Assembly: GCA_024663395.1 (NCBI GenBank)
Contig: JANFAH010000005.1
Span: forward strand, 372,001-436,000
Source of the DNA: Pisolithus tinctorius
Taxonomy: Eukaryota > Basidiomycota > Agaricomycetes > Boletales > Pisolithaceae
Direction: 5' to 3'
Length of the DNA stretch: 64,000 nucleotides
The notes beneath the pieces are model-generated. The model was given only the letters and a program-made list of their open reading frames with translations, did no database searches and had not been told where the DNA came from. The position numbers were made by a program, and so were the translations under genes. Shown here piece by piece: positions 21,506-32,956 of the stretch (its first letter is position 1; every line of letters starts with the position of its first letter).

Positions 21506-24500
21506 ATGATGGATATGACAGACGACGTGTCCCAAAAGCGGGCAGAGCTGGAACGCTGTCGTCCTGGGCAAGATGGCCGCGATGTTCCCCTTACCAACCT
21601 GGCGGAGGCCCTCTACTACAGATTCCAAGAAGAGGGGAAAGTCGACGATTTGAACGAGGCGATCACATTATTCCGCGCCGCTTTAGAACTCCGACCACTC
21701 GGGCATCACAATCGGTCTTCATCACTCCACGGTCTCTCTCTCTGTCTCTCAGACAGATATGATGAGCAGGGGGTAGTTGCTGATTTGGAAGAAGCCATCA
21801 CGCTCGGACGTGTAGCAGTAGAGCTCCGCCCACCAGGGCATTCAAGTCGTGGTGTATCTCTCTACAATCTCGCTGGCTATCTCCGGTTGAGGTTTGTGAA
21901 ACAGGCTACGATTCGCGACTTGGAGGAAGCGATTGAGCTGCATCGTGCAGCTCTGGAACTACGTCCCTCTGGACATCCTGATCGGTCTTCATCGCTCCAC
22001 GAACTTGCTCTTTGCATCTCAGATAGATATAACGAGCAGGGGGTAGTAGCTGACTTGGACGAAGCCATCATGCTCGGACGTGCAGCACTAGAGCTCCGTC
22101 CACCAGAACACCCTCATCGTGATGTATCTCTCAGCAATCTTGCTGACTACCTCAAGTTGAGGTTTGTAAAACAAGGTGTGATCCACGACTTGGATGAGAC
22201 AATTGAGTTGCATCGTGCAGCTTTGGAACTACGTCCTTCTGGACATCGTGATCGGTCTTCATCGCTCCACAGCCTCTCTCTTTGTCTCTCAAGTCGATAC
22301 GATAAGCAGGGTGAAGTCGGCGATTTGGGTGAAGCCGTCGCGCTTGGACGTGCAGCACTAGCGCTCCGTCCCCCAGGGCATCCCGACCGTAGCGTATCTC
22401 TCTACAACCTCGCTGACAACCTCCGGAAGAGGTTCCACAAACAAGCTGCGACGCGCGACTTGGATGAAGCGATTGAGCTGCATCGCGCAACTTTGGAACT
22501 ACGTCCCTCTGGACATCCTCTTCGGTCTTTGTCGCTCCACCACCTCGCTCGCTGTCTCTCGCTTAGATATGACAATCAGGGGGTAGTTGCCGACTTAGAC
22601 GAAGCCATCACGCTCAGACGTGCAGCACTAGAGCTCTGTCCACTAGGGCATCCCGGCCGTGGCGGAGTTCTTTACCCCCTTGCTCGTGTCCTCTGGAAGA
22701 AGTTTCACGAACAAGCTGACACGCCTGGGTTGCAGTGGGCAAATTCTCTTCGTAAAGCTGCACCAATGGTCCGTCCAACAAGCCGTGCTGATGTTCCCTC
22801 CTCACTCTTCGAGCTCTCGCGACACCTCTGGGACAGGTTTCAGAACCAGGCTGCATTGGCCGACTTGGACGAGGCTATTTGCCTCGCAACATACGTTTTG
22901 GAGCTCCGACTACCAGGACATCCTGATTATGCTGTTTCCATCGAACAGCTTGCTCTTTTCGTTGGGGAGCGAGTCCAGCGGCTGGCCCAGCAGTCAAACT
23001 CGGACGAAACTGTCCTCCTTGGTCGGGCGGTAGGCAATCTAGGTGCCCTTGCGAATTACTTTCGGGACAGATCTCGCAGTCAGAATGCAATCGCCAATCT
23101 GAACGAGGCCATCACACTGTACCGATATGCACTGCAATTCCATCCGATTGGGCATCCTGGTCGCGCCTCGTCCCTCCACGACCTTGCAGAGTGTCTAGTA
23201 GACCGGTTTCGCCAACAACCAGTAGCAGCTGATCTGGATGAGGCTATTGCGCTTGAGCAAGAAGCCGTGCGACTACTCATACCTGGAGATTCTCGTTACG
23301 ACATATCCCGGTGCTGTCTTACAGCCTACCTCCAAACAAAGATCAGGTCACATGTTGCTGTGCCACCCTCCAATGCTTCTCCTCCTGCCTACCTCGACGT
23401 TAAGCGAGTCATCCGTGATGTCGCATTTGACATCCTCAAAGCCGTGCCGCCTAGGCTGTTGCACACACATACCGGCTTCCTGTGCAATCGGGATGCTCAG
23501 ATATCGCATTTTATGACCAGTCAACAGTACAGTCAACTGCTGTCGTCGTGCAAAACGTGCGACCCAAATCAACGAATGAAACTCATCCGTACTGAAGTCT
23601 CGAGATACTTTCGGTTTGTGATGCTTTCTCATCGCTGGGGTGAAGGCGAGCCATCATTGCGCAACGTCGACGGCCACCCGATATATGGTATGTCATCAAA
23701 CGGCGGCTTCGGAAAGCTCCAAGCCTTCTGTCTTGTTGCCTGCGAGCGGGGTTACTTGTGGGCATGGAGCGACACGTGCTGCATAGACAAGGACAGCAGT
23801 GCCGAAGTGCAGGAAGCAATAGGATCAATGTTTGCGTGGTATCGACGGTCTGCCCTGACCATTGTGTACCTCTCTGACATTCCTGATACCGGTTCGTTTG
23901 GGAGCAGTGAGTGGTTCGGACGTGGGTGGACCCTCCAAGAACTACTGGCCCCTGGAAACATACTGTTCTACACTCAGTCCTGGTCACTTTACAAGAACCT
24001 CACGTCTTCAAACCATAAAACTGACGCTACTGTGCTGGGAGAGTTGGAGAGGGTAACTGGAATAGAGTCCCGGTCCCTCACCGACTTTTCCCCGGGTATG
24101 GATGACGCACGCTCGAGACTGCAATGGGTGTCACTGCGTCGCACAACGCGGCCTGAGGATATTGCCTATTCACTTTTCGGGATCTTCAATCTCCACCTGC
24201 CCATTCTGTATGGTGAATCTGCTGAGAATGCACTTGGCCGTCTCCTGGCCAAAATCATATCACAGTCCGGAGACATCTCGGTTCTGGATTGGGTCGGAGA
24301 GGCGTCACTGTTTCATAGCTGTTTCCCTGCCCAGATAACCTCGTACGAAACTCGACCATCTCCACCATTCCACCCGAACGCACAAGAACAGCCATCAATG
24401 ACGAGTCAGCAGCCTGCATCGCTCAGAACCTTGCGAAAATTGTACGGCTCATTCGCCAAGTCACCCCTTCCACGATTTGTCAATCGCCGCCTTCTACTGC

Positions 24501-24880
24501 CATGCATTGCCCATCGTGTTACAGAGATTCAATTGTCAGGGGAAGATCCATCGGCACGGAGTTACACCTACACAATCCAGGCATCCGGTCTGAGGCCACT
24601 CGAGATCGCACTGCCAGACAAGCTCGAGAATGCGACAACGTCGCAAGGTGCTCTGCAGCTCGTTCGTCCTTGGCACTCGAAGTGTCAGTCCACAAAGGTA
24701 GACGCCCCAGCTGAAGAGCAGTTACTTCTTGCGCTGGCGAGGCCGTTTAATGCTCTTTTACTGACTGAACTACCTCACTCCGAGTACAAGAGGATTGCCT
24801 CTTCTACCCTCATTACTGTTCAACCTGCGGACTGTGCCAGCATTCTGCAGAGCAAAGTTAGAGTGTTGAATGTTGTGTAG
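21506..24880 (+). CDS. TPR-HET protein (incompatibility type)
   Basis: One uninterrupted frame of 1124 aa from the first ATG (21506). Residues about 30-590 are tandem 45-residue TPR-type repeats of the ALELRPPGHPDRS / LADYLRLRF / DLDEAIELH kind, alternating between two sub-types. Residues about 704-860 form a HET domain: VMLSHRWGEG, WAWSDTCCIDK, then GRGWTLQELLAPG. A C-terminal region with AYSLFGIFNLHLPILYGE follows, as usual after HET domains. HET proteins trigger growth arrest or cell death on non-self recognition in filamentous fungi, and the repeats would be the sensing part. No NACHT or NB-ARC nucleotide-binding domain lies between them. The lack of introns in 3.4 kb is unusual for this window, where other genes have many. 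An upstream exon is possible. Confidence 0.88.
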   Translation: MMDMTDDVSQKRAELERCRPGQDGRDVPLTNLAEALYYRFQEEGKVDDLNEAITLFRAALELRPLGHHNRSSSLHGLSLCLSDRYDEQGVVADLEEAITLGRVAVELRPPGHSSRGVSLYNLAGYLRLRFVKQATIRDLEEAIELHRAALELRPSGHPDRSSSLHELALCISDRYNEQGVVADLDEAIMLGRAALELRPPEHPHRDVSLSNLADYLKLRFVKQGVIHDLDETIELHRAALELRPSGHRDRSSSLHSLSLCLSSRYDKQGEVGDLGEAVALGRAALALRPPGHPDRSVSLYNLADNLRKRFHKQAATRDLDEAIELHRATLELRPSGHPLRSLSLHHLARCLSLRYDNQGVVADLDEAITLRRAALELCPLGHPGRGGVLYPLARVLWKKFHEQADTPGLQWANSLRKAAPMVRPTSRADVPSSLFELSRHLWDRFQNQAALADLDEAICLATYVLELRLPGHPDYAVSIEQLALFVGERVQRLAQQSNSDETVLLGRAVGNLGALANYFRDRSRSQNAIANLNEAITLYRYALQFHPIGHPGRASSLHDLAECLVDRFRQQPVAADLDEAIALEQEAVRLLIPGDSRYDISRCCLTAYLQTKIRSHVAVPPSNASPPAYLDVKRVIRDVAFDILKAVPPRLLHTHTGFLCNRDAQISHFMTSQQYSQLLSSCKTCDPNQRMKLIRTEVSRYFRFVMLSHRWGEGEPSLRNVDGHPIYGMSSNGGFGKLQAFCLVACERGYLWAWSDTCCIDKDSSAEVQEAIGSMFAWYRRSALTIVYLSDIPDTGSFGSSEWFGRGWTLQELLAPGNILFYTQSWSLYKNLTSSNHKTDATVLGELERVTGIESRSLTDFSPGMDDARSRLQWVSLRRTTRPEDIAYSLFGIFNLHLPILYGESAENALGRLLAKIISQSGDISVLDWVGEASLFHSCFPAQITSYETRPSPPFHPNAQEQPSMTSQQPASLRTLRKLYGSFAKSPLPRFVNRRLLLPCIAHRVTEIQLSGEDPSARSYTYTIQASGLRPLEIALPDKLENATTSQGALQLVRPWHSKCQSTKVDAPAEEQLLLALARPFNALLLTELPHSEYKRIASSTLITVQPADCASILQSKVRVLNVV

Positions 24881-25604
24881 ATGTGTAGTCATGGCGTTAC
24901 GGATATATATTGGTTGTTACATATGTTCACCTTCACAACTGCCGCAGCCATCCCATCCATGTTATCTGCAGATGTCGGTGTCAAATTCCTTCGCGGCTGT
25001 GCTGTCCAGTAGAATTAGATGCAAGAACGCATTGGCGAGGCAGAAGGGGAATATCCCAGCAAGCGAGTTGACGAGCCAGAAAGCTTGCGGAACGTGTCTT
25101 CAGGGTGACGTACCGATGGTCAGTGAAGCTACTAGAGTAAAGAGAGGAAGACGAGATTTCTACTTCCAGGATTCTGTAGAGATTGTAAACATGTACTTGT
25201 GCACATACAAATGTTGATAAGACGATCCATTGTTTGAGTAAAGAGCTCGATCCCGCAGTTAGTTTGACTTTGAATCTTCCAACTGCATGGCAACACCAAA
25301 ACTTTGGGCGGCGAGTTATCGCCAGTGTTGGAAAAAAGCAAGGTGAGAAAGCCAAACTACACATTACGAGAATCTACCTCATGTATTAGCATCGTTCAGT
25401 GACATTACTCGTACGAATTGTATAGCCAGCTGAGTGCTTCTAAAATGCGACGGGAACGGAAGATGGTGCCATTAAAAACTAATGCCGGAGGAAACGCAAG
25501 GGGAATGTGCGCCGATTATGTAGACCGATCCCATGTTCTCTTGATTACACCTTCACAATTCACCCTCAATCACCGAGCACGGAAGGGAAGGGGAGGGAGG
25601 CTGC
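24881..25604. other. Spacer, no gene seen
   Basis: About 720 bp between the HET gene and the 3' end of the AAA ATPase gene. Short frames only; no family recognised. Confidence 0.4.
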
Positions 25605-28600
25605 TCATATCTGATCAATCTGATCCTTCGCCACTCCACGAGGCTCAGCTATGCGACCTTCATCCTGATTAATCTCGAAAGTTGCATCCGTAAACCCAAA
25701 CCTGCCTCTTCCCCAGACCTGCAGACGGCGTTTGTCCTTGCGTCCCTCACCGAACTGGTCGTTCCACTTGCGGAGGTCCGCGAGAGAGCCCAGAGTTTCG
25801 GAAGACGAAGGTGTGATCTCTTTGAACGCTTTGGTAAAGTGCTGTGGGTGGATAGTTCGTGAGTAACTCAGCGGAGGAGCCTCTGCAGTCGTATCTGAGA
25901 GATTTGGCGGTTGCTGGTCGTTTACGGCAGCGGATACGGCATCTAATGGTGTGTCCCAAGGGAGGTTGACACCCTCTTTAACCGCCGCGAGGGCAGCAGA
26001 GACACATAGGTCTGCACAACTCATCAGCAAGAGGTGAACAGTAAGACCTATACGAACATACGCTTAAGGTCCGAACCAGAGAAACTTTCTGTTCGTTTGG
26101 CTAGCGATTTGAGGTCAAGGTCCGGCGAGAGCGTTTCGTCCCGTAACAAAATCTTCAGGATGCCTAAATCAAGGGATATCTTCAATCGTTGCTCTCAAAA
26201 CAACGGGAAGCTACAACTCACCCTCTCTCTCTTTCTCTCCTGGCAGATCAACCAGCAGTCTCCTCGGCAACCTCCTCAAAACAGCATCATCCAAATCGAA
26301 TGGCCGGTTTGTTGCGCCGATCACAATCACCCTCTCTTCGCCCGCACGACTCTTTAACCCGTCCATCTCCTGCATAAATTCGGTAATGACACCACGGTGT
26401 GCGATAACACCACCAGAATTATGTGCGGATGTACGGGCACCGAACAATGCGTCAATCTCGTCAAGGAAGACAACACATGGCGATAGGCGACGTGCGAGAC
26501 TGAACACTGCGCGGACGAGCTTCTCACCCTCGCCAACGTACTATATTATTGAGATGAAAGATGAGGAAAGAGCGAAGGGATGTATATGACGACGACGAAC
26601 TCACCATATCCATGACGTCCGATGGGGAGACCATTAACATTCTGCTGCCCGCTTCCTTGGCTAAGGCGCGCACGATGAGGGTTTTACCCGTCCCTGGCGG
26701 CCCGAACAGAAGGCATCCTGCCATAGCATGTTCCCGAAGAATGCCCGTTTGGAATGCAGTGGGATAGAGGAGAGGAAGCGAGACCAGTGTACGTACGGAG
26801 TCGATAGTATGCTGAGGAAGATGGACATGTGCGAACGTAGTGGATATAGAGCCTGCGTGAGTTCAATTAATTTTACGACCATATCTTTCGGCGGTTGGAG
26901 AGAGGGGAACTAAGAACTCACCAGGATCAACGATACAACCCAATAACCGCTCCTCGTGTGGGTCCAGATCCTTGTCCTGCTTGATTGCCTCCACCACTTC
27001 GTCGACGACTCTCCCCTTGCCCTCTTCTGCTTCCTCTCCGTCAAGCTCCTCCCCGTCTTCCTCTGCACCATATTCTTGCTGAGGCCCTCGAGGAATGCGC
27101 ACACGGGCATCCTTCGTCCAAGCTTTGCGAAGGTCACGACCCGAGCGCTGCGCAGCCCAGGCACGGTGAATGGCTGACCATGGTACCGCCGTTGGCTCGA
27201 GGCCGGGCGCGCACAATGGACCAGACGTAGGTGGTTGGGCTGCTACAACGCTCCCAACAGCCCTGTCAGCGATCTGCCGAATCGATGACCACGGCTCGAC
27301 GCATGTGCTCCAGTCTGCCCACATCTCGTGTTCCTCAGGGGGATGGCTCGATGTTCCTGTAGGAATTCCGTCTGGATAGCTTTCCGGAGCGCACAAACCT
27401 GGGTGGGTATCTGGTTTTGCATCAGACTGCACTGAAACAACCTGCCCCTCCCGTCCTCGGAGCTCTTCAGCCCCTTCAACGCGGTCTTCCACCGCACTAC
27501 CCTCACTACAGCGTCTTGCTCCCGCCTCCTCTTCCAACACACCACCGACCCCACCGACTCCCATGCGCATAGCAAGTTCGTTAACTTCTCTCCTACGGGC
27601 CATCCTGCATTGCCTCTCTACGCCCACGTCGCGCGCACTTGGAAGCACTACAGAAGCGCGGAAAAACCTCCCAAGTGCCGGTGCGCCTCCACTTGATGCA
27701 GTTGAGTTGTCTCCAACCTCGCCCTCACTACCCATGCCACCACCAGTGAGGTCAAGGGGTGTCGATCCGACCAGCACAATGGGGCGATTTGGGTCCGCTT
27801 CAGAGGAAGAATACGGGGGCATTGCAAATGGAGATGAAGCCTGCGAGAACGGTGAGCCCTGAGCTGACACGGTTCCTGATAAGCCCATCGTGTTTGCTGT
27901 GAGAAGTCGTGGGATATCTTCGAGAAGCGCGCCGTCCCCGCCACGCTCCCAGCGTCGTAGACGCTCGCGAAGACGTTTTTCGCGTGCACGGGTAGCGTGG
28001 TCGTCTTCACCCCATTCGGAAGAAGGATGCGAACCTGCATTAGAACTTGCACTAAAAGCAGCGCTAGCAGCAGATCGAGAAGTATGACGGCGCCGGTTCC
28101 CTCCTGGGACATGGGATTCAGACACGGGATATGCACCTACGGATGATGGAGAGAAATTGCCTGAATTTTGACCGACGAGTGGAGGCGTGACACCACAAAT
28201 GATCGTCATCGGGCATGCGACGGGGGAAGATGGGCGGGCGATGGGTCCGGTACGACGGGCCCGCACAGCCGAAAGAAGATGAGGGTACCATGTTGGCGCG
28301 GTGGGAGCGAGTGTCGGAAAATCGCGAATGTAGACAAGACGAGGGCGCGTGTGCTGACCCGGCGAAGGAAAGTTGACGATATCGTCGAAGAAAGCTTTTA
28401 TTCGGTTAGGCGGTGCCGACGCCCTGGACGTGGTGAACAAGGGTGGTTGGCGTCCGCGAGATGCCATGGCTGGTGCGAGGACATGAAGCGTCATCTGTGC
28501 AATGCCGAGGGAGGGTGAGTAAGACGATGCGTCGGCTTCCTCTTCCTCTTCCACATTGCGGGACTGACGGCGGGATGCAGGAGACTGCGGGGGTAATGGG

Positions 28601-29533
28601 TAATATTGCAGGGATTTCGAGGAAATTGGATGGCATTGGCGGCTTAGATACGCGTGTTTCAGCAGATGTCAAGGGTAATGCCACAAGTTTTCTTACCTTT
28701 TCCGAAGTGTCCCCACTCGCCAGCTGCGAGCTGCACGGCATCGATGACAAGTACCTCTGCTCCAGTTCTACGTGCTAGCTCACGTACGGTCTCGTCGATG
28801 ACATACTCGGCACCTTCTACTGGACAATACAGGGCAAGAGTAGGCTCAACTGGCGGCCCGGAGGGCGTCAGATACGCTGCACGGTGCTGAGTCTGTGGAT
28901 GCAGGGTGATGTGGAGATTTGTCAGTGCCTCTTCAAACAATTCCGGCGGGGGCAAGGCGTTTGTCCTCGATGAGTCCGAGACCGACGGAGCGTCTGGAAG
29001 CCAAAGGATATCTAATCCCGGCGGAAGTTGTGGTCTATCGTCTGAATCCGGGTCCCTGTCTCTCTGAGTGGAGGTGCCAGTTCCGCTCGATGTTGTTCTC
29101 GAACGCCGTGGTGGTTTGTCGGGTTCTGAGGGTGGGCCGTCTGGCTCCGGAGGCGAGTCTGCGACGAATGTGGGAGGAACTTCTTGTTCATCGAGAGCAG
29201 CGGGTCTCAACGACGAACTGCGAGTGTACACCCTCGTGGACGGGCTCGCTGGGTTTTCTGGGTCTGCGTGAGTGTCTCTGGGCAGCTTCGTGCGTCCGAG
29301 GCGGGGCGATACAGTAACCAGTCTTGCATTGCCATGTAATCTCTGCCTTGAGGTGATGAGCAGCGATCGTGTCCGTCCGAGAACTGCAGATGACCGTCGC
29401 ATCAGAGTGTTTGATCGTCGTACTAATACACTGCTGTCCCCACCGGCTTTGTCGTCGTCGTCGTCGCCGGCCTCGAGCTGCGAGCTTTTTTCACTATGGA
29501 TAGAAATTCCCACGCTGCCAGTAGGAACCCCAT
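25605..29533 (-). CDS. Large AAA ATPase, Msp1/ATAD1-like core
   Basis: Six exons on the minus strand: to 28697, 28642-26922, 26852-26605, 26540-26222, 26163-26062 and 26011-25605, with GT-AG introns of 50-69 nt. The C-terminal third is one AAA module: Walker A GPPGTGKT, pore segment YVGEGEK, Walker [16 protein letters not shown], sensor-1 [14 protein letters not shown] and arginine fingers RRLPRR. This type extracts or remodels membrane proteins. The N-terminal two thirds are long and disordered, with [21 protein letters not shown] before intron 1 and an [19 protein letters not shown] segment; the module follows [15 protein letters not shown]. Exon 2 has a single-base break near 28611-28613 (one C short in CCC). 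The start is unresolved: ATG at 29533 is out of frame with the long frame, which has no ATG for its first codons. Divergent from the PIS gene. Confidence 0.85.
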
Positions 29534-29646
29534 GACTGCTTACTCAGCAGTCATAACACGCGATGATCAAGTGTAGTCGTGCGGTATTACTGCAGTACAG
29601 CCATTGGGAGTCCAATTGACTAACCAAGCTGTACCTTCCGCCCCTT

Positions 29647-29653
29647 TATAAAA
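29647..29653 (+). promoter_or_regulatory. TATA box upstream of PIS gene
   Basis: TATAAAA 52-58 bp before the ATG at 29705, in the 171-bp divergent spacer shared with the AAA ATPase gene. Confidence 0.5.
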
Positions 29654-29704
29654 GCCGAACGTCATCGGCCCCTCTCAAGAAAACAGTCATACCTGGAAGT
29701 TCCA

Positions 29705-30924
29705 ATGACTAGACCCTCCAACGGCTCGGCTCGCGCGTATTCTTCACCTGCCGCACCTGCAGCAGGGACTGCGAAGGCACACAGGATACGGAGACGCGGC
29801 TCTATTGACATTGTCGATGCCAAGGTAGCCGTTGATCTGGCTACCGCTCAGTCGTACACTGAGAATGTCTTCTTCTTTGTACCAAACCTTATAGGTACGT
29901 CCGTGACCCCTCATTCCTCGCCTTACACGACGCTTAACCTCGTTGGTCCGTAGGGTACACACGTGTCATACTCGCAGGGACTCTCCCTGCACTTTATGAG
30001 CTACCATCCAAGATACTGTACCCTGTTGTACGGCATTTCCTGTTTGCTCGATGCGGTGGACTGGTCAAGCTGCGCGGGCACTGGGTCAGACGTCAAAGTT
30101 TGGCGCAGTTTTGGACATGGTCACAGACCGGTGCGTACTTACTCCATTTCTGTTTCCGCCTCTCCCTCTGCTATTCTGCCCTGCCTCCCTATGCCCCTTG
30201 CTTGTGGTCCAACCACTTCCTCTCGCCTGACGCTGTGGAGCTCCTGTATTAACGAGTTGTACCTAAATACAGATGCACAACATCATGTCTCCTGTGTTAT
30301 CTCTCTTCCGCGTATCCAAGCTATGCACTCTTGTTCCAGTTCCTTATCGCACTCGATTTTTCGAGTCATTACATGCACATGTACAGGTAAGTGGTCACTT
30401 CTACCCACTCCTTCCATGCTGCACTTCTGTTGATCATCTGCGAGCTGATGCATCATCCCAGTTCTCTTGTGACTGGTTCAAGAAGCCACTAAGCTCGTAA
30501 CGAGTGATGTCAGCCGAATCCTATGGTATTACTATAACGATCCCGTACGCCAGCTTCTGTCTTCTCATGTTAACTGTCAAACTCAACTCAATGTCATAAC
30601 GGCACGCGTTACAGCGAACTCTGTTCTTCATGTGTGCAGGGAACGAGCTATTCTTTGTCTCGCTCTACCTCATGAAATGGATCCAAACACCAATCTCGGC
30701 CTCGCTCCCTTCGCCTGTCGCATCATACTTCCCCGTGTTCCTACTGTCCCTCACATGGCCCGCAGCCATGGCTATGCTGACCTTTTCGATCTGCTTTATC
30801 AAAAACGTGAATCAACGTCGTACAGTTGTGGAAAGCAAGCAAGATCCTGGTTGGCGTCGACCTCGCGGAACGTGCAGCAGCACGTGAGAAAGAAACGATC
30901 GCCAAGCTGGAGAAGAGGGATTGA
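29705..30924 (+). CDS. PIS1: Phosphatidylinositol synthase (frame breaks)
   Basis: CDP-diacylglycerol-inositol 3-phosphatidyltransferase, the essential integral ER enzyme making phosphatidylinositol. Five exons: 29705-29894, 29954-30130, 30273-30386, 30462-30544 and 30615-30924, all GT-AG. Recognisable parts: FFFVPNLIG across intron 1 into YTRVILA, CLLDAVD, the CDP-alcohol phosphotransferase motif D-G-x2-A-R-x8-G-x3-D-x3-D, FQFLIALDFSSHYMHMY, ILWYYYND and NELFFVSLYLMKW. The frame is broken four times by one extra base: near 29978, at 30062 (inside the catalytic motif, between D and G), at 30491 and at 30810. Skipping one base at each site restores the conserved sequence throughout. Either read errors or a decayed copy; the enzyme is not optional for growth, so one intact gene must exist somewhere. 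Confidence 0.85.
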
Positions 30925-31304
30925 ACACTGGCCATCTTATATAAATAATTTAGGGGGAGGATGGGAGAGGCGCATAACTTAGCGTAGCTAGACTCTTAAT
31001 GAAGTAGGTAGTCATTCTTAGCTCGGACTCGACTCTTCAACTCTATATACTTGGCTTGAACGTTGCTACAAGTGTATATGACGCGGCGCTGGCTCAGGTT
31101 CCTCAATTTCCTGAGAGACGGAGAGGCTCCCTCACCTTTCATCATCCTTCCATCGGAACAACCATGATCGTCCACAGGAACGGATGATAACAGAGTATCG
31201 TCACTATTCGCAATGCGAGACATGAGTAGTAGCTACAGGGGGTAACGAGTAGGCAGCGATTATGTAGGTGTGTACTGTAATTCGTTCGCGTATTGTGGAC
31301 ACCA

Positions 31305-32622
31305 CTACTTGCGCCGGCGACGCGATTCTGTACGACTTTTGGTGGCGCGTGAGGGTCGTGGAAGTTCTTCCTCCTCTTCCTCCTGCTTTTCCTCCTCCTG
31401 CTCTTCCCCCTCGTCGACCTCCATTGCAGCGTTACTCCTCGTTTGCCTTTTATGCCGCTGCGATTGGGAAGGCTCGTGCTCTTCCATCCCCGAGTCTTCT
31501 TCTTCCTCGTTCTCCTCGTCACTAGCTTCAGCAGTACTCTTCCTGCTTCTTCTTCGGCCCTCGTCCTGACCATCCTTGATAGCCGCTTCGCCGATGGGTC
31601 TCAGTGTCCTTCCGTCCTGCGGCCAGTTGCACTGACAGGTGGGGCACGAACGAGCCTGTTTAGCGGGGAGCCTCCTGAAACAGTGGTGGTGTATGCGGGT
31701 TTGACACGCAGGAGTGTTACATGCCACACCGCGAGTGACGATCTAGAGCTAGATGTTAAGACACGTAACAATTTTTCAAAAAGGGAGTTACAAACCTCCA
31801 TGCAAATCGTGCACTCGAGACACTCATCAGGGTAGTTTGATTTGAGGTACGGCGAGAGTTCTAGAAGCGCGCGCGTAGACAAAGAATAACGACCACGCCT
31901 GTCAGATCCCTCCAATAGTGAATCGCAAAAATGGAGCGACGATGGAGTTAGCTTACTTGCTCTTGAGCAGCCAACCTCTAGCTACGAGGCTGTTGAGGAT
32001 TGTCTCTGCCTGGGACTTGGTCATGTTCGTTTTCAGTGCGTTAACCTCGCGCAATGCGGCAAGGGATGATAAGGAGTAACACTCATTAGGCGCAAGCATG
32101 ATTTGCTCAACCTGATTAGATTGCCCTTAAGGAAGAGTGCAGTGTAACAAGAAGATTACTTACGACTGCCCTGAAGTACGCAATCTCAGTAGGGCTGTAG
32201 TCGGTAGCCATCTGGGCAATCTCATCGCCCCTGGTGTTCACCTGCAGTTTGCCTTTAGTCCCAGCGCGTGAATAATGACGCGATCTTTTTCTTTTTGCTA
32301 CTGACCACGGCATACATTTCCTTGCCTGTTTCCTCGTCCAGGACATGACGGAACTCGAGATCAAGAGGATTGAGAGAATCATTAATTCTATTTACAAACG
32401 CATCCCATTCTTGACGTCTATCACTGGCGTGTACATCTAGTGCCGGATTGGCAGCTTTAGGAGACTTCGTCAGGACCTTCTAACCGCAACACAGGTTGCG
32501 AACCGACCTTTGACAGCGTCTACGCACTTTTCCCAGAGCACCAGGGCGTGGTTGTAAGAAAGGATTCCGCGTGAGAAGACGGCCTGTAAGAAGAGGCGCT
32601 GCACGTCGCTCGAGGTGACCAT
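31305..32622 (-). CDS. NSE1: SMC5/6 complex subunit NSE1 (RING-like)
   Basis: Minus-strand gene with about six exons that join in frame, ATG at 32622 (MVTSSDVQRLFLQAV). Core: the Nse1 winged-helix region (FSRGILSYNHALVLWEKC, then SLNPLDLEFRHV, AQMATDYSPTEIAYFR, TKSQAETILNSLVARGWLL) and a C-terminal RING-like zinc finger (CLECTICME, then CNTPACQTRIHHHCF, then SCPTCQCNWP). Nse1 is the ubiquitin-ligase-type subunit that pairs with Nse3 in the SMC5/6 DNA repair complex in the nucleus. After the finger comes an acidic tail of Glu runs followed by a basic SRRRRK end. Introns include 53 nt at 32455-32507. No frame break found. Divergent from the aldo/keto reductase gene with a 334-bp spacer. Confidence 0.88.
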
Positions 32623-32956
32623 GCTACTAATACTGATTCTGAGACCAAAGCGACACGCGTCGTAATACTCGTTATGTCACAACCACACACTGCATCACGT
32701 GCCTTGAGTTATCGTTCTGCTGTAGACGTCATCGAAGATGTTAGCTGAACCGATGACCAGATATAGTCAAACTCGAGCATCGGTGCAGCGCAGTCTGACC
32801 AAGATAGTGCCATCTAGCCATGATCAGGAGGATCTGGCTTTGTCAGGAAAGCTGTCGTGGCCATCTCTGACTCGGCAGGTTGATCGATCAAAAGAGTATT
32901 TTAACCAGTCATTGGTGTAGGAGAATTCTCGGCACGTTCTCTCAACTCCTATCACG

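Noticed and set aside
29705..30924. Programmed +1 frameshifting in PIS1
   Set aside because: The four sites share no slip motif, and only one of them puts a stop codon at the shift point, so a recoding system is not supported.
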